A DNA stretch of 64,000 bases from JAGXTF01 sp044224315 (lineage in GTDB: Bacteria > Bacteroidota > Bacteroidia > NS11-12g > UBA955): contig JBGAKR010000003.1 in assembly GCA_044224315.1 (NCBI GenBank), positions 310,001-374,000 on the forward strand, in the 5' to 3' direction. Positions 9,068 to 18,215 of this stretch are shown one piece after another; the first letter of the stretch is position 1, and each line of letters opens with the position of its first letter. The notes under the pieces were generated by a model that was not told where the DNA came from, did no database searches, and worked only from the letters and a program-made list of their open reading frames with translations. The position numbers and the translations under genes were made by a program.

Positions 9068-11300
9068 TCATAATGCGGCCGCTGGCCGAATTTAAATTAC
9101 CATTAATTCTCCAACTGTAAATACCATTCGCAAAATCGAGGGTAGCTAAGCGCGCCAAGCCTGTTGCATCAAACATTACGGGGGCTGAATAAACCAGTTT
9201 ACCCGTAATATCGGTAATGGTTAATTCAACCTCTCTACCTGCAAAAACACCCGACGAAAATAATACCTCGTTATTGGCAGGATTTGGAAATGCAAGGCAT
9301 CGCAATCCCTTTTTACCCGGATCATTAATATTAAGATTTACCAGCATTTTTATGGCTTCCATGGCATCTGCTTTGCCAAAACCATAGGTATTGTTGCTAT
9401 CGTTGCCTGTAAATACATCGTGATACGCAGTGCGGGAAAGAATCATTCTTACCTGCACCGGAGTTAAATCTGGGTTTACCTGCAACATCAAGGCCACTAT
9501 GCCCGCCACATGTGGTGCAGCCATGCTGGTACCACTCAGTAGAGTCCAGTATTGCGGATTGCCATAAAACTTTGTAACCAGCGGTGTTTGTTCTATCATC
9601 CATGGGGCAAATGTGCGATAATTAACAGCTGAAACGATATGTTGCCCAGGGGCTGAAATGTCTGGTTTAATTCTTCCATCCACTGTGGGTCCGCGACTGC
9701 TGAAACCGGCAGCTTCGCCAATTGTAAGCCAATTTTGGGCACGATAAACATTGCCGGTATCGCGCCAACTGTTGCGCGCAATGTAGGCACCTACTGTAAT
9801 TGAGGCCTTGCTGGTACCGCCATTCTCAACCATACTGCCAGCTGATAATCCATCCAGATATAGACCATCTTTATCCATCCCTTTTACCTTGTTGGTAAAG
9901 GATCCTGCCGTCCATCTATAGGTTTGGCCGCTATTCCATCCATCTACCCTTCCATTGCCTGTAATTCCAATGCGAATATTTTGATTCACAGCATTGTTGG
10001 TTTCTGCCATGATCAAAATCTCTGGTTTGGCATTATTTACAAACTTCTTATTTGTAGCAATTGTTAACCACAGGGTATCGGCTCCATTTACATGCACATA
10101 CCGGGTGCTAGAATTCGAATTTGAATAGTAAAACGGTGTGGTTATTTTTTCGATACCCGAAGTATCAAAAACTGTAAAATTAATACCGAATTGTTTAGCA
10201 CTATCACCCCAAAAATCGCAGTAGATATTTTCGTGCACGTAATCCTTGCGCGAACGATCCAGGGCAAATGTATAAGCGGTATCACCGTTTAAAGCGGCCT
10301 GCACATGCATTTTATTGCCTGCATCGTTTCCACAGGCGCCAACCAGTATTTTTCCTGGTCCTGTAAGCAATTCAACCGCTTTATCAAAAAGTGAATTCCC
10401 ATCGTGAGGGCCGGTATGCATACCCCAACTCAGGTTTATTACAGCAGGTTTACCTACAGATTGGGCATAATCGAACACATATTTAAAGCCATCTAAAATT
10501 GAAGGATTGGCCACAAGATAATCGCCTTTGGCGCTGCCGCCCAAGGTATCATTCCCGTATTTTATGGTTACAAATGCCAAATCCGCTTCGGGTGCCATGC
10601 CGCGGTATTTAAAGTTGGGTGTTGTATAACCGCTTCCGGCAGCTATACCTCCTACGTGTGTACCATGGGTACCGTCGTCATTTCGGCTTAGCAATATGTT
10701 GGCTGCTACTGTGGCTTCAGTGCCATACGAAAATCCGGTAGGTTTGTTGCCTGCATTGCTGCCTTGCAGCCACCAGCGTTTAACCTTATAACCTGCGCCA
10801 TTTTGGGTAAAAAATGTAGGGTTATCGGGTTGAAACCCAATATCAACTATCCCCACAACCACTCCATTGCCCCTGTAGTTTACCGGCAGTCCATTGTTTA
10901 CTCCATCCTGCACCAAATCTACCTTACTCAGTTTCATGGCCGTATCATTGAGCAAATGCGGCCGATTGAGCCTACTTGATATTTCAATATAACTTACATT
11001 GGCATCCAACATTAGCGAAATCATTTCGCTGCGGTTGCATCGGATTGAAAAGATATTACCAAACTGACTTTCTTTAATGGCGGTAGATTTCAGTGGCAAA
11101 TTTGGATTACTCACTTGAACCAAAGCTGGCACCCTACCATCTGCATCCGGAAAAAACAAGCCCTGGGCATTTTCCTGTTCAAGAAAAATCTGGCCTATGG
11201 GCGACAATTTTTGCAATGCAGTGTTATTAAGTACAGCTCCGCTTTGCGCACTTACATGCAATACCATCAAACACACAATGCCTGCAAAGAATTTTTGCAT
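9057..11300 (-). CDS. Secreted S8 subtilisin-like serine protease with T9SS sorting domain
   Basis: A 747-residue secreted protease. It has a signal peptide (cleaved after VSAQ or close by), a propeptide-like region to about residue 140, and a catalytic triad at Asp153 (VVGIVDIGFQP), His212 (DGTHGTHVGG) and Ser592 (LLSGTSMAAPHVAG). The oxyanion Asn is in GACGNDAG. The His-Ser distance of 380 residues is much larger than in simple subtilisins, so an extra beta-rich domain is inserted at about residues 340-490. The final 80 residues start with FPNPANNEV and end in GRIMIRH, a type A T9SS sorting domain. The product is therefore predicted to be exported across the outer membrane and anchored or released at the surface. 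Confidence 0.93.
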   Translation of the reverse strand: MQKFFAGIVCLMVLHVSAQSGAVLNNTALQKLSPIGQIFLEQENAQGLFFPDADGRVPALVQVSNPNLPLKSTAIKESQFGNIFSIRCNRSEMISLMLDANVSYIEISSRLNRPHLLNDTAMKLSKVDLVQDGVNNGLPVNYRGNGVVVGIVDIGFQPDNPTFFTQNGAGYKVKRWWLQGSNAGNKPTGFSYGTEATVAANILLSRNDDGTHGTHVGGIAAGSGYTTPNFKYRGMAPEADLAFVTIKYGNDTLGGSAKGDYLVANPSILDGFKYVFDYAQSVGKPAVINLSWGMHTGPHDGNSLFDKAVELLTGPGKILVGACGNDAGNKMHVQAALNGDTAYTFALDRSRKDYVHENIYCDFWGDSAKQFGINFTVFDTSGIEKITTPFYYSNSNSSTRYVHVNGADTLWLTIATNKKFVNNAKPEILIMAETNNAVNQNIRIGITGNGRVDGWNSGQTYRWTAGSFTNKVKGMDKDGLYLDGLSAGSMVENGGTSKASITVGAYIARNSWRDTGNVYRAQNWLTIGEAAGFSSRGPTVDGRIKPDISAPGQHIVSAVNYRTFAPWMIEQTPLVTKFYGNPQYWTLLSGTSMAAPHVAGIVALMLQVNPDLTPVQVRMILSRTAYHDVFTGNDSNNTYGFGKADAMEAIKMLVNLNINDPGKKGLRCLAFPNPANNEVLFSSGVFAGREVELTITDITGKLVYSAPVMFDATGLARLATLDFANGIYSWRINGNLNSASGRIMIRH

Positions 11301-11372
11301 ATATCGAAGGGCAATTTAACACCCACAAATCATATTTATGTTATTTCCATGTAATTTTAAATGACTGCAAAA

Positions 11373-11398
11373 AAAAAGCACCTCTAAAGGTGCTTTTT
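11373..11398 (-). terminator. Rho-independent terminator after atpG
   Basis: AAAAGCACCT and AGGTGCTTTT pair around a CTAA loop. Read on the minus strand the hairpin is followed by a run of ten T, so it ends the ATP synthase operon 20 nt after the atpG stop. The plus-strand side is also T-rich, but no plus-strand gene ends here. Confidence 0.85.
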
Positions 11399-11417
11399 AA
11401 AAAAATCAAATTGGTTA

Positions 11418-12305
11418 TTAGCCTTCCAATGCAGCAGCACCACCCACGATTTCTGAAATCTCGTTGGTAATGGCAGCCTGGCGGGCCTGGTTGTATGCCA
11501 AACGCAATGCTTTAAGCAGTTCGCCGGCATTTTCGGTAGCTTTATCCATGCTCACCATTCGCGCACCATGCTCCGATGCAAGTGAATCCAGCAATGCGCG
11601 GTAAACCTGGGTTTTCAGCGATCTTGGAATCAAATCCTGCAAAATTTCAATTTTACCAGGTTCGAAAATGTAATCGTTGGCTGCACCACCGGATTTTCCA
11701 CCTTTTAAGTCTTCGGGTAAAATTGGCAGCATCACCTCATTGGTTAGAATTTGGGTAGCCGCATTTTTAAACTGGTTAAATACAATTTCAACACGGTCGT
11801 ATTCATGGTTTCGGTATGCATCCAGAATGTACTCTGCGGCAGCAAAAGCCGACTCGGCATCCAGATTCTGAAACAATTGAATATAACGGCTATCTACATT
11901 GTAGTTGAGCTTTTTAAGCAATTCTGCTGCTTTTTTTCCAATGCACAGCACGGTTACATTGCCAGCTTTTTGCTGATTTGCATATTTGCTGTCGATAATC
12001 AAACGGGTGCGTTTAACCACATTTGCGTTAAATGCTCCGCACAGTCCGCGATCGGAACTGATTGCAACAATCAGCACCTTTTTAACATCGCGTTCCTTAA
12101 AATATGCAGCCAGTCTGTCATCATCCACGCTATCCTGCAAATTGGCCATAATGCCTTTAAGTTTAAGGGCATACGGGCGCATGCGCACAATGGCTTCGCT
12201 GGCTTTGCGCAATTTGGTTGCACTTACCAGTTTCATAGCCTTTGTTATCTGCTGTGTGCTGATGGTGGAGGCAATTCGGCTTCTTATCTCTTTCTGATTG
12301 GCCAT
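11418..12305 (-). CDS. atpG: F1 ATP synthase gamma subunit
   Basis: Central rotor stalk of F1, linking the c-ring to the alpha3beta3 head. The 295 residues have the signature coiled-coil ends: the N-terminal helix with RIASTISTQQITKAMKLVSATKL, the SSDRGLCGAFNANV motif of the Rossmann-like middle part, and the C-terminal helix SMDKATENAGELLKALRLAYNQARQ ending in EISEIVGGAAAL. Length and ends match a complete gene. It is the last gene of the minus-strand operon, 16 nt after atpA, and a strong hairpin terminator follows. atpD and atpC (beta and epsilon) do not follow, as usually found in Bacteroidota where they sit in a separate locus. Confidence 0.97.
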   Translation of the reverse strand: MANQKEIRSRIASTISTQQITKAMKLVSATKLRKASEAIVRMRPYALKLKGIMANLQDSVDDDRLAAYFKERDVKKVLIVAISSDRGLCGAFNANVVKRTRLIIDSKYANQQKAGNVTVLCIGKKAAELLKKLNYNVDSRYIQLFQNLDAESAFAAAEYILDAYRNHEYDRVEIVFNQFKNAATQILTNEVMLPILPEDLKGGKSGGAANDYIFEPGKIEILQDLIPRSLKTQVYRALLDSLASEHGARMVSMDKATENAGELLKALRLAYNQARQAAITNEISEIVGGAAALEG

Positions 12306-12321
12306 TTTTTGGCTTTAATTA

Positions 12322-13902
12322 TCAGGCTTGGTAATTTTTAGCTACTTCTTTACCGGCGGCTACCAGGGTTGAGGTAATTTCATCGTCGAATTTACCAGCT
12401 GCCAGGGCATCCAATACATTGCGATGATTTTTATCCAGGTAAACGGTGTATTCGGCTTCGAAATCTTTCACTTTATTTACCGGAATATCACGCAGCAAAT
12501 TGCTGGTACCCAGGTAAATAATGGCAATTTGCTTCTCTACTGTTACAGGGCTAAACTGGCCTTGTTTCAGAATTTCCACGTTGCGCGAACCTTTGTCCAA
12601 TACAGACTTGGTAGCAGCATCAAGGTCAGAACCAAATTTAGCAAATGCTTCCAACTCGCGGTATTGAGCCTGGTCAAGTTTCAGTGTACCTGCCACTTTT
12701 TTCATGGATTTAATCTGCGCATTACCACCCACGCGGCTTACAGATATACCTACGTTAATAGCAGGGCGTACACCAGAGTTAAACAGGTTACTTTCCAGGA
12801 ATATTTGTCCGTCGGTAATTGAAATTACATTGGTTGGAATATACGCAGATACGTCACCCGCCTGGGTTTCGATAATTGGCAATGCAGTTAAGCTTCCGCC
12901 GCCTTTTACTTTTCCTTTTAAACTTTCGGGCAAATCGTTCATTTGGCTGGTAATGTCGGTATTTGCATTCAGTTTGCAGGCTCTTTCAAGCAAGCGGCTG
13001 TGCAGATAGAATACATCACCAGGGTATGCCTCACGTCCGGGAGGACGACGCAGCAGCAGAGAAACCTCACGGTAAGCCACCGCTTGTTTAGACAAATCGT
13101 CATAAACAACCAGAGCTGGTAAACCTTGGTCACGGAAAAACTCACCAATTGCAGCTCCGGCCATTGGCGCATAGAATTGCAAAGGTGCAGGTGAAGAGGC
13201 AGGTGCAGAAATAACCACAGTATATGCCATGGCACCATTTTCTTCAAGGGCTTTCACCACTTGTTTTACAGTAGATTCTTTTTGACCTACAGCTACGTAT
13301 ATGCAGTAAACTGGTTTACCTTTTTCGTAAAATTCTTTTTGGTTGATAATGGTATCAATCGCAATAGCGGTTTTACCGGTTTGGCGGTCACCGATAATCA
13401 ACTCACGTTGTCCACGACCAATCGGAATCATGGCATCAATCGCTTTGATACCAGTTTGCAGAGGTTCTTTTACAGGCTCACGGAACAATACACCCGGCGC
13501 TTTGCGTTCGAGAGGCATGTTGTACAATTCGCCGGTTAAAGGACCTTTACCGTCAACAGGTTCGCCCAGGGTATTTACTACACGACCCAGCATGCTTTCG
13601 CCTACATTGATCGATGCAATTTTACCGGTGCGTTTTACTTTATCGCCTTCTTTGATTTCTGAGCTGCTACCCATCAATACTGCACCTACGTTATCTTCTT
13701 CGAGGTTCAATACTACGGCACGTACTCCGTTGTCAAATTCTACAAGCTCACCACTTTGTACCCCGAAAAGTCCGTAAATACGGGCAATACCGTCACCCAC
13801 CTGGAGCACGGTACCCACTTCTTCCAGATTTGCAGCACCGCTGAAACCTGAGATCTGTTCTTTTAGAATACTAGAAACTTCGTCTGGCCTTATTTGTGAC
13901 AT
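12322..13902 (-). CDS. atpA: F1 ATP synthase alpha subunit
   Basis: Non-catalytic nucleotide-binding subunit of the F1 head. The 526-residue protein has the P-loop GDRQTGKT at 171-178, the ATPase signature [17 protein letters not shown], and the alpha-specific Gln of the P-loop (RQTGKT) instead of the beta GGAGVGKT. The N-terminus ([16 protein letters not shown]) is the segment that contacts the delta subunit. It sits 4 nt after the atpH stop and 16 nt before atpG, which suggests coupled translation. No truncation or odd residue is apparent. Confidence 0.98.
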   Translation of the reverse strand: MSQIRPDEVSSILKEQISGFSGAANLEEVGTVLQVGDGIARIYGLFGVQSGELVEFDNGVRAVVLNLEEDNVGAVLMGSSSEIKEGDKVKRTGKIASINVGESMLGRVVNTLGEPVDGKGPLTGELYNMPLERKAPGVLFREPVKEPLQTGIKAIDAMIPIGRGQRELIIGDRQTGKTAIAIDTIINQKEFYEKGKPVYCIYVAVGQKESTVKQVVKALEENGAMAYTVVISAPASSPAPLQFYAPMAGAAIGEFFRDQGLPALVVYDDLSKQAVAYREVSLLLRRPPGREAYPGDVFYLHSRLLERACKLNANTDITSQMNDLPESLKGKVKGGGSLTALPIIETQAGDVSAYIPTNVISITDGQIFLESNLFNSGVRPAINVGISVSRVGGNAQIKSMKKVAGTLKLDQAQYRELEAFAKFGSDLDAATKSVLDKGSRNVEILKQGQFSPVTVEKQIAIIYLGTSNLLRDIPVNKVKDFEAEYTVYLDKNHRNVLDALAAGKFDDEITSTLVAAGKEVAKNYQA

Positions 13903-13906
13903 GTTT

Positions 13907-14446
13907 TTATGCTATTTTTAGTTCTTTTTTGATTTTTTTGATCTGACTGGATACGCTGCTGTCGTATATTTTTCCATCAAACATGATGGTTAAGCCGCCT
14001 ATCAAAGTCGCATCAGTTTTGGTATGTATGTTTACAGATTTTGCACCTGTATTTGATTTTACAAATTGTTCGATTTTAGAAATACTATCCTTATCCAATT
14101 CGCTGGCTGTAGTTACCTGTACTTCAGTAATGCCATGATTGCGATTGTAGATTTTAATAAATTCAAGCCCCATATTTCCAATTAAATCTTCACGGCTTTT
14201 TGCAGCCATCAGGTTAAACAGATTGCGGGTTTGGTCTTGAAATTTACTGAATAGTTTATTTAAAGATTGCAATTTAGCCTCTTTGCCAATCAGAGGGCTT
14301 TGAAGAAAAGTATTAAAGTCGGCACTGCCAGTTACCACAGCATTTAGCTCGCGGATATCCCCCACTACAGCTTCGAGCTTATTGCTATCTGCCGCAGTTT
14401 CGTACAGGGCTTTGGCGTATCGGGATGCAATTCTGGTATCAGACAT
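13907..14446 (-). CDS. atpH: F1 ATP synthase delta subunit
   Basis: Peripheral stalk subunit joining the alpha N-terminus to subunit b. The 179 residues have the OSCP/delta pattern: [14 protein letters not shown] at the start, the six-helix N-terminal domain, and a C-terminal beta/alpha part with [20 protein letters not shown], the conserved GG of the family. The length is normal. It lies 3 nt after atpF and 4 nt before atpA on the minus strand, in the usual order F-H-A. Confidence 0.95.
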   Translation of the reverse strand: MSDTRIASRYAKALYETAADSNKLEAVVGDIRELNAVVTGSADFNTFLQSPLIGKEAKLQSLNKLFSKFQDQTRNLFNLMAAKSREDLIGNMGLEFIKIYNRNHGITEVQVTTASELDKDSISKIEQFVKSNTGAKSVNIHTKTDATLIGGLTIMFDGKIYDSSVSSQIKKIKKELKIA

Positions 14447-14449
14447 GAC

Positions 14450-14977
14450 TTATTGTCCTGAAGAAGATTGGCCTTTGGTTAACTGACTCAGCTGTTCGGC
14501 GATCAGGTCTTTCTGCGCTTCTTTATTTACCAGTTCTCTGCTCACCAGCTTTTCGGCAATGGCAATAGAGTATCCGGCAACTTCTTTTTTCAATTCTTCA
14601 ATAGCCGCCAGCTTTTGTTTATTGATTTCGTCGTTTGCACGGGCAATCAATTTTTTTGCTTCCTCATCGGCAGCGGCTTTGGCGTCACCCACAATTTTGT
14701 CTTTCATGTCGCGGGCTTCTTTTAGAATTTTATCTCTCTCATTACGGGCTTCAGACAGCAATTGCTCGTTTTGGCTGGTAAGTTTAGCCATTTCAGCACG
14801 CGCGTTTTCGGCCTGTTGCAATGAGTTTTCGATGGTTTCTTCCCTATCTTGAAGCGACTTCATGATGGGTTTCCACGCAAATTTTTTCAGGATTAAAAGC
14901 ACCGCCACAAATGACAGTGTCATCCAGAATATCAGCCCCAATTCGGGGTTTACCAATGCTGGTAATTCAAGAATCAT
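14450..14977 (-). CDS. atpF: F0 ATP synthase subunit b
   Basis: Membrane anchor and long helical strut of the peripheral stalk. The 175 residues show one N-terminal membrane helix (LGLIFWMTLSFVAVLLILKKF) followed by a long charged helix rich in Ala, Glu and Lys, which is the expected coiled coil, and a Gln/Ser tail. LKKFAWKPIMKSLQDREETI is the typical post-membrane segment. It follows atpE after an unusually long 192-nt gap containing a hairpin, and precedes atpH by 3 nt. Confidence 0.95.
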   Translation of the reverse strand: MILELPALVNPELGLIFWMTLSFVAVLLILKKFAWKPIMKSLQDREETIENSLQQAENARAEMAKLTSQNEQLLSEARNERDKILKEARDMKDKIVGDAKAAADEEAKKLIARANDEINKQKLAAIEELKKEVAGYSIAIAEKLVSRELVNKEAQKDLIAEQLSQLTKGQSSSGQ

Positions 14978-15125
14978 TTTATCTTCTATTTGTTTTTTAG
15001 TTCTTGTTTTTTGTAACTTTTAACTGGGTTAAAGTTACCGAAATTATTGCACTTTCACAAGCTTCAAATGCATTTGCACCTGAATCTTAAGAAACCACAA
15101 GGATTTCAATTTTTTTTTGAATAAA

Positions 15126-15156
15126 AGATTACTCCCGCCTTAGACAGGAGTAATCT
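15126..15156 (-). terminator. Intra-operon hairpin between atpE and atpF (partial terminator or mRNA stabiliser)
   Basis: AGATTACTCC at 15126-15135 pairs perfectly with GGAGTAATCT at 15147-15156 around an 11-nt loop. On the minus strand it lies 14 nt after the atpE stop and is followed by TTTTATTC, a moderately U-rich tail, and further on by a run of A. Because atpF, atpH, atpA and atpG continue in the same direction with no clear promoter of their own, it most likely gives partial termination or protects the atpE end of a processed mRNA. Confidence 0.65.
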
Positions 15157-15169
15157 AATTATTTCTTTT

Positions 15170-15490
<321 letters not shown>

Positions 15491-16663
15491 TTAGTGTGAA
15501 TGCGCATCTGCATGATCGTGATGGCCGTGCTCTTCGATGGCCATGCCAATGTAAAGCGAACTTAACAGGGTGAATACAAAAGCCTGAAGGAAACAAACCA
15601 GCAGCTCCAACATTCCCATAAAAATAGTGAACGCCACACTGGCCGGACTTACCGCATAGCCTATCCAGCTTTGCATGCTTCCGAAGATAAAAATCAATGA
15701 GAAGAAACCCAGGATAATAATGTGGCCCGCAGTAATGTTTGCAAATAAACGCAGCATTAATACAAACGGACGAAGGAAGAAACCAAGGATTTCAATTGGA
15801 ACGATGAGTATATATAAAGCATAGGGCACATCGGGAAGGAAAATGTGTTTCCAGAAGTACTTATTGCCGTTTACTACAACATACAGGAATATAACCAGGG
15901 CCAATACCAAAGGAATGGCAATGTTACCGGTAGCATTGGCTCCGCCCGGGAAGAATGGAATCTGCCCCAACAGGTTTACTATAAATATAAACCAGAAAAT
16001 GGTAAGCAGCAAGGGCATAAACTGCTTATAACGTGGTCCAACCGAACTCTTAATTACACTGTCGCGCATAAACACAATCAATGATTCTATTAAGTTTTGG
16101 AAACCACGTGGGGCTTTGCCTGCGCGTTTTACATAGGCTTTGGCCACCGAAATAAAGATTACGATAATAAGGATAGAACCCAAAATGAGGGTAAGTGCTA
16201 CCTTGGTAAGACTAAAATCGTAAATGGTTTCAGTATTATTTGCATCGGCCCAGGTAATTTTTGCGCCTGAGTTGATAAGCTTGTAACCATTGTATTCTTT
16301 ATGCCCGTGTTCGAATTTAGAAGACATAAAAAATTCAAATCCACGACTCTTTGTATATAGAATAACAGGCAAAGGGAATACGATATGATGACCAAAGGCA
16401 TCCCAATCATGATTATCGCCGATGTGGCCCAGAATCATCCCACTGATTTGCTCGCCAATGGGTTTTTCTACCTCTTCGTGGTGGGCAGCGCCCTCAGTTT
16501 CGTGAGCTTCAGTAGCATGCTCGGCAGTGGCCGGAGCAGCGGAATGCATTGCAGCCGAATCGTGGTTGGCTGTTGCAAATTGGCCAAAAAAAGCGCAAAA
16601 TGCGAACAACAGTACAAATTTTATTCGGGTTGGGTTTGCGGAAGTGCTTGTTAAATCAGGCAT
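15491..16663 (-). CDS. atpB: F0 ATP synthase subunit a
   Basis: Stator channel subunit that passes protons to the c-ring. The ATG at 16663 gives 390 residues; a TTG/other upstream extension to 16726 would overlap the preceding gene more. A signal-like hydrophobic N-terminus (FVLLFAFCAFFGQFATA) is followed by a His/Glu/Ala-rich stretch of about 60 residues, then the conserved core with six membrane helices. The essential Arg is in LMLRLFANITAGH. The long His-rich ends (HDSAAMHSAAPATAEHATEAHE near the start, EEHGHHDHADAHSH at the C-terminus) are usual in Bacteroidota subunit a. The start overlaps the end of the atpI-like gene by 8 nt. Confidence 0.94.
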   Translation of the reverse strand: MPDLTSTSANPTRIKFVLLFAFCAFFGQFATANHDSAAMHSAAPATAEHATEAHETEGAAHHEEVEKPIGEQISGMILGHIGDNHDWDAFGHHIVFPLPVILYTKSRGFEFFMSSKFEHGHKEYNGYKLINSGAKITWADANNTETIYDFSLTKVALTLILGSILIIVIFISVAKAYVKRAGKAPRGFQNLIESLIVFMRDSVIKSSVGPRYKQFMPLLLTIFWFIFIVNLLGQIPFFPGGANATGNIAIPLVLALVIFLYVVVNGNKYFWKHIFLPDVPYALYILIVPIEILGFFLRPFVLMLRLFANITAGHIIILGFFSLIFIFGSMQSWIGYAVSPASVAFTIFMGMLELLVCFLQAFVFTLLSSLYIGMAIEEHGHHDHADAHSH

Positions 16664-17051
16664 TTTCGTTTTTGGGCCTTGGTTTTGAATCGGGGCGCAA
16701 GTTAGTACGCATTTCCCAGATTTCAAATACCAGGAAAAGACAAAAATATGAACAATATGAAAATACGAAAAACATCGAAACCGGTCTTATATTATAAAGT
16801 GTGATGGCGAGGAACAAAACTCCGGTAAACATTCTAAGCATACTGCCCACCATAAGCCTTCTCAACACTGCATTTTCGGTTCCTTTGGGTCCGAAAATAT
16901 ACCAGTGAATAAGACCGGTTACCAGTGCTAAAAACACCAATCCTCCCCAAACGGCGCCAATAAATGAATACTTACCCACATAACCAACCACCCAAGTGAT
17001 TAATGCCATGGACACTGAAAGTATACTGAGACGGATTAAATACGATCGCAT
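16656..17051 (-). CDS. AtpI-like small membrane protein of the ATP synthase operon
   Basis: A 131-residue protein with four predicted membrane helices (about residues 5-22, 33-52, 68-85 and 92-115) and a charged tail RPDSKPRPKNENA. Position between atpZ and atpB and the size match the AtpI-type assembly or chaperone proteins, although the sequence is not strongly conserved. The ATG at 17051 is preferred over an upstream in-frame start at 17132 because that extension would lie inside atpZ. It starts 34 nt after the end of atpZ and overlaps atpB by 8 nt. Confidence 0.72.
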   Translation of the reverse strand: MRSYLIRLSILSVSMALITWVVGYVGKYSFIGAVWGGLVFLALVTGLIHWYIFGPKGTENAVLRRLMVGSMLRMFTGVLFLAITLYNIRPVSMFFVFSYCSYFCLFLVFEIWEMRTNLRPDSKPRPKNENA

Positions 17052-17085
17052 TTGCAGCAGCAAAGGAACAACAGAACTTTGAAAG

Positions 17086-17295
17086 CTACAATTTACGAAT
17101 GATGGAATACATGGCGCCGAAAACACCGGCAAGACTTAAAACAACTGTAAACAAAGGGAATTTCCAATGCAATTGTTTATCTATCCAAATTCCCAATGCT
17201 GCCATTGCAGCAATGGTGGTTAGTATTTGAAAACCCATACCGGCATATTGCACAAAGCCCCTATTATTGCTCGGCTTTTGCTGCTTTTGAACCAC
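17086..17295 (-). CDS. atpZ: AtpZ/AtpI family protein
   Basis: A 69-residue protein with two membrane helices (FQILTTIAAMAALGIWID and FPLFTVVLSLAGVFGAMYSI) and the family motif GMGFQ...GIWIDKQL. This is the ATPase_gene1/AtpZ family, found at the head of atp operons and linked to F0 assembly and to Mg2+/Ca2+ handling in some bacteria. The first 32 bases overlap the end of the bactofilin gene in another frame, so the two are probably translationally coupled. Confidence 0.88.
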   Translation of the reverse strand: MVQKQQKPSNNRGFVQYAGMGFQILTTIAAMAALGIWIDKQLHWKFPLFTVVLSLAGVFGAMYSIIRKL

Positions 17296-17683
17296 TGGCT
17301 TTTTGAGGGGTAGAAGGCAATTGCATATTCATTGTGCAGCGGCCATTGAACTGAGCACCGCTTTCGATTACTATTTTATCGGTAGTAATGTCGCCATCAA
17401 TCCTGGAGGATGGGCGCAATACCAGCGTTTGTTCTACTTTTAAATTGCCCTGCAGATTGCCTGCTATTATGGCATCAAGGGCTTCGATATCTCCTTTTAT
17501 AAAGCCCCCCTCGCCTAATACCAGCCTTTGCTTTACGGTAACATGCCCTTCGATAATCCCATCTACCCGGATATCTCCGTCTGATACCAAATCGCCGGTA
17601 ACCTTAGTGCCGGTACCTATTATGTTTAGCAGGTTATTCCCTACCGATGTCTCTTTCTTATTCTTTGATCCGCTGGAAAACAT
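17264..17683 (-). CDS. Bactofilin (polymer-forming cytoskeletal protein)
   Basis: Self-assembling beta-helical filament protein that organises envelope enzymes at the inner membrane. The 139 residues have the right-handed beta-helix pattern of short strands (VTGDLVSDGDIRVDGIIEG, VTVKQRLVLGEGGFIKG, IIAGNLQGNLKV) flanked by a polar N-terminus and a Lys/Ala/Ser tail. It is the first gene of the ATP synthase operon, overlapping atpZ by 32 nt, and a perfect -7 element lies only 8 nt before its ATG. Next upstream is a small membrane anchor related to the N-terminus of M23 peptidases; bactofilins often work with M23 enzymes. Confidence 0.92.
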   Translation of the reverse strand: MFSSGSKNKKETSVGNNLLNIIGTGTKVTGDLVSDGDIRVDGIIEGHVTVKQRLVLGEGGFIKGDIEALDAIIAGNLQGNLKVEQTLVLRPSSRIDGDITTDKIVIESGAQFNGRCTMNMQLPSTPQKASGSKAAKAEQ

Positions 17684-17690
17684 ATTGCTA

Positions 17691-17698
17691 CAAATATA
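17691..17698 (-). promoter_or_regulatory. -7 element directly before the bactofilin start
   Basis: TATATTTG on the minus strand, an exact TAnnTTTG match, ends 8 nt before the ATG at 17683. Transcription would start within a few bases of the ATG. No good -33 TTTG is visible at 19-21 nt. Confidence 0.45.
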
Positions 17699-17779
17699 CA
17701 GTATAACGGATTATTTCTGTTAATAATTTGTTACTAACTAAAAAATCCTCACCCAATTACAGCAGGGTCTTTTAAGAAA

Positions 17780-18154
17780 TTATTTGCCCTTGGGTTTTTT
17801 ATTCGAAACTGTATCCAGCAGATATTCTTTTTCACTTAGAATATCCTGCAGGGCTTTGTCTTTGATATTGCGATTATCGATGATACGCTGCATTTCTATG
17901 GTCTTTTCGTATAGTTCCATATAGGCAGCATTGTCCGATCCTTTGCCATATCCGGGTACCATTTGGCGCATGGGAGTATAGGCTATCAGTAAAAAAATTA
18001 TAATGGTAAAAAGCACAAAAATGGTGCTGAAAAGCATTACCACATTGAAAGGTGTGAGCCGAATGGAAAAAGTTTCAGCAAAAGATGTATCATTTATAAG
18101 TACCAATCTGTACTTATTTCGTAATTTGGCAATAATTTTGCGCCCCTTCGACAT
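17780..18154 (-). CDS. Single-span membrane protein resembling the N-terminus of M23 peptidases, peptidase domain absent
   Basis: A 124-residue protein with a basic cytoplasmic segment (KIIAKLRNKYRLVLINDTSF), one membrane helix at about residues 37-58, the motif AYTPMRQMVPGYG and a short charged coiled coil. I associate the first 75 residues with the inner-membrane anchor of Bacteroidota M23 murein hydrolases encoded beside bactofilin genes. Those proteins normally run to about 290 residues and end in the zinc peptidase domain. Here a stop follows the coiled coil and only 96 nt remain before bactofilin, with no trace of an M23 domain. It could be a remodelled scaffold or a decayed gene; the intact frame favours the former. 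Confidence 0.7.
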   Translation of the reverse strand: MSKGRKIIAKLRNKYRLVLINDTSFAETFSIRLTPFNVVMLFSTIFVLFTIIIFLLIAYTPMRQMVPGYGKGSDNAAYMELYEKTIEMQRIIDNRNIKDKALQDILSEKEYLLDTVSNKKPKGK

Positions 18155-18215
18155 AGTTTTACTTTATTTGAGAAATAAAAAGACGAAAATACCGTTTTTA
18201 ACTAACAAATCAGAA

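Noticed and set aside
11751..12341. 196-codon plus-strand frame opposite atpG
   Set aside because: It is antisense to the highly conserved atpG coding sequence, has no motif and an amino acid composition typical of a reverse frame.
18003..18215. N-terminal 71-codon extension of the SprE/PorW-like gene
   Set aside because: It overlaps the divergent anchor gene, and the lipoprotein signal starts cleanly at the ATG at 18216.
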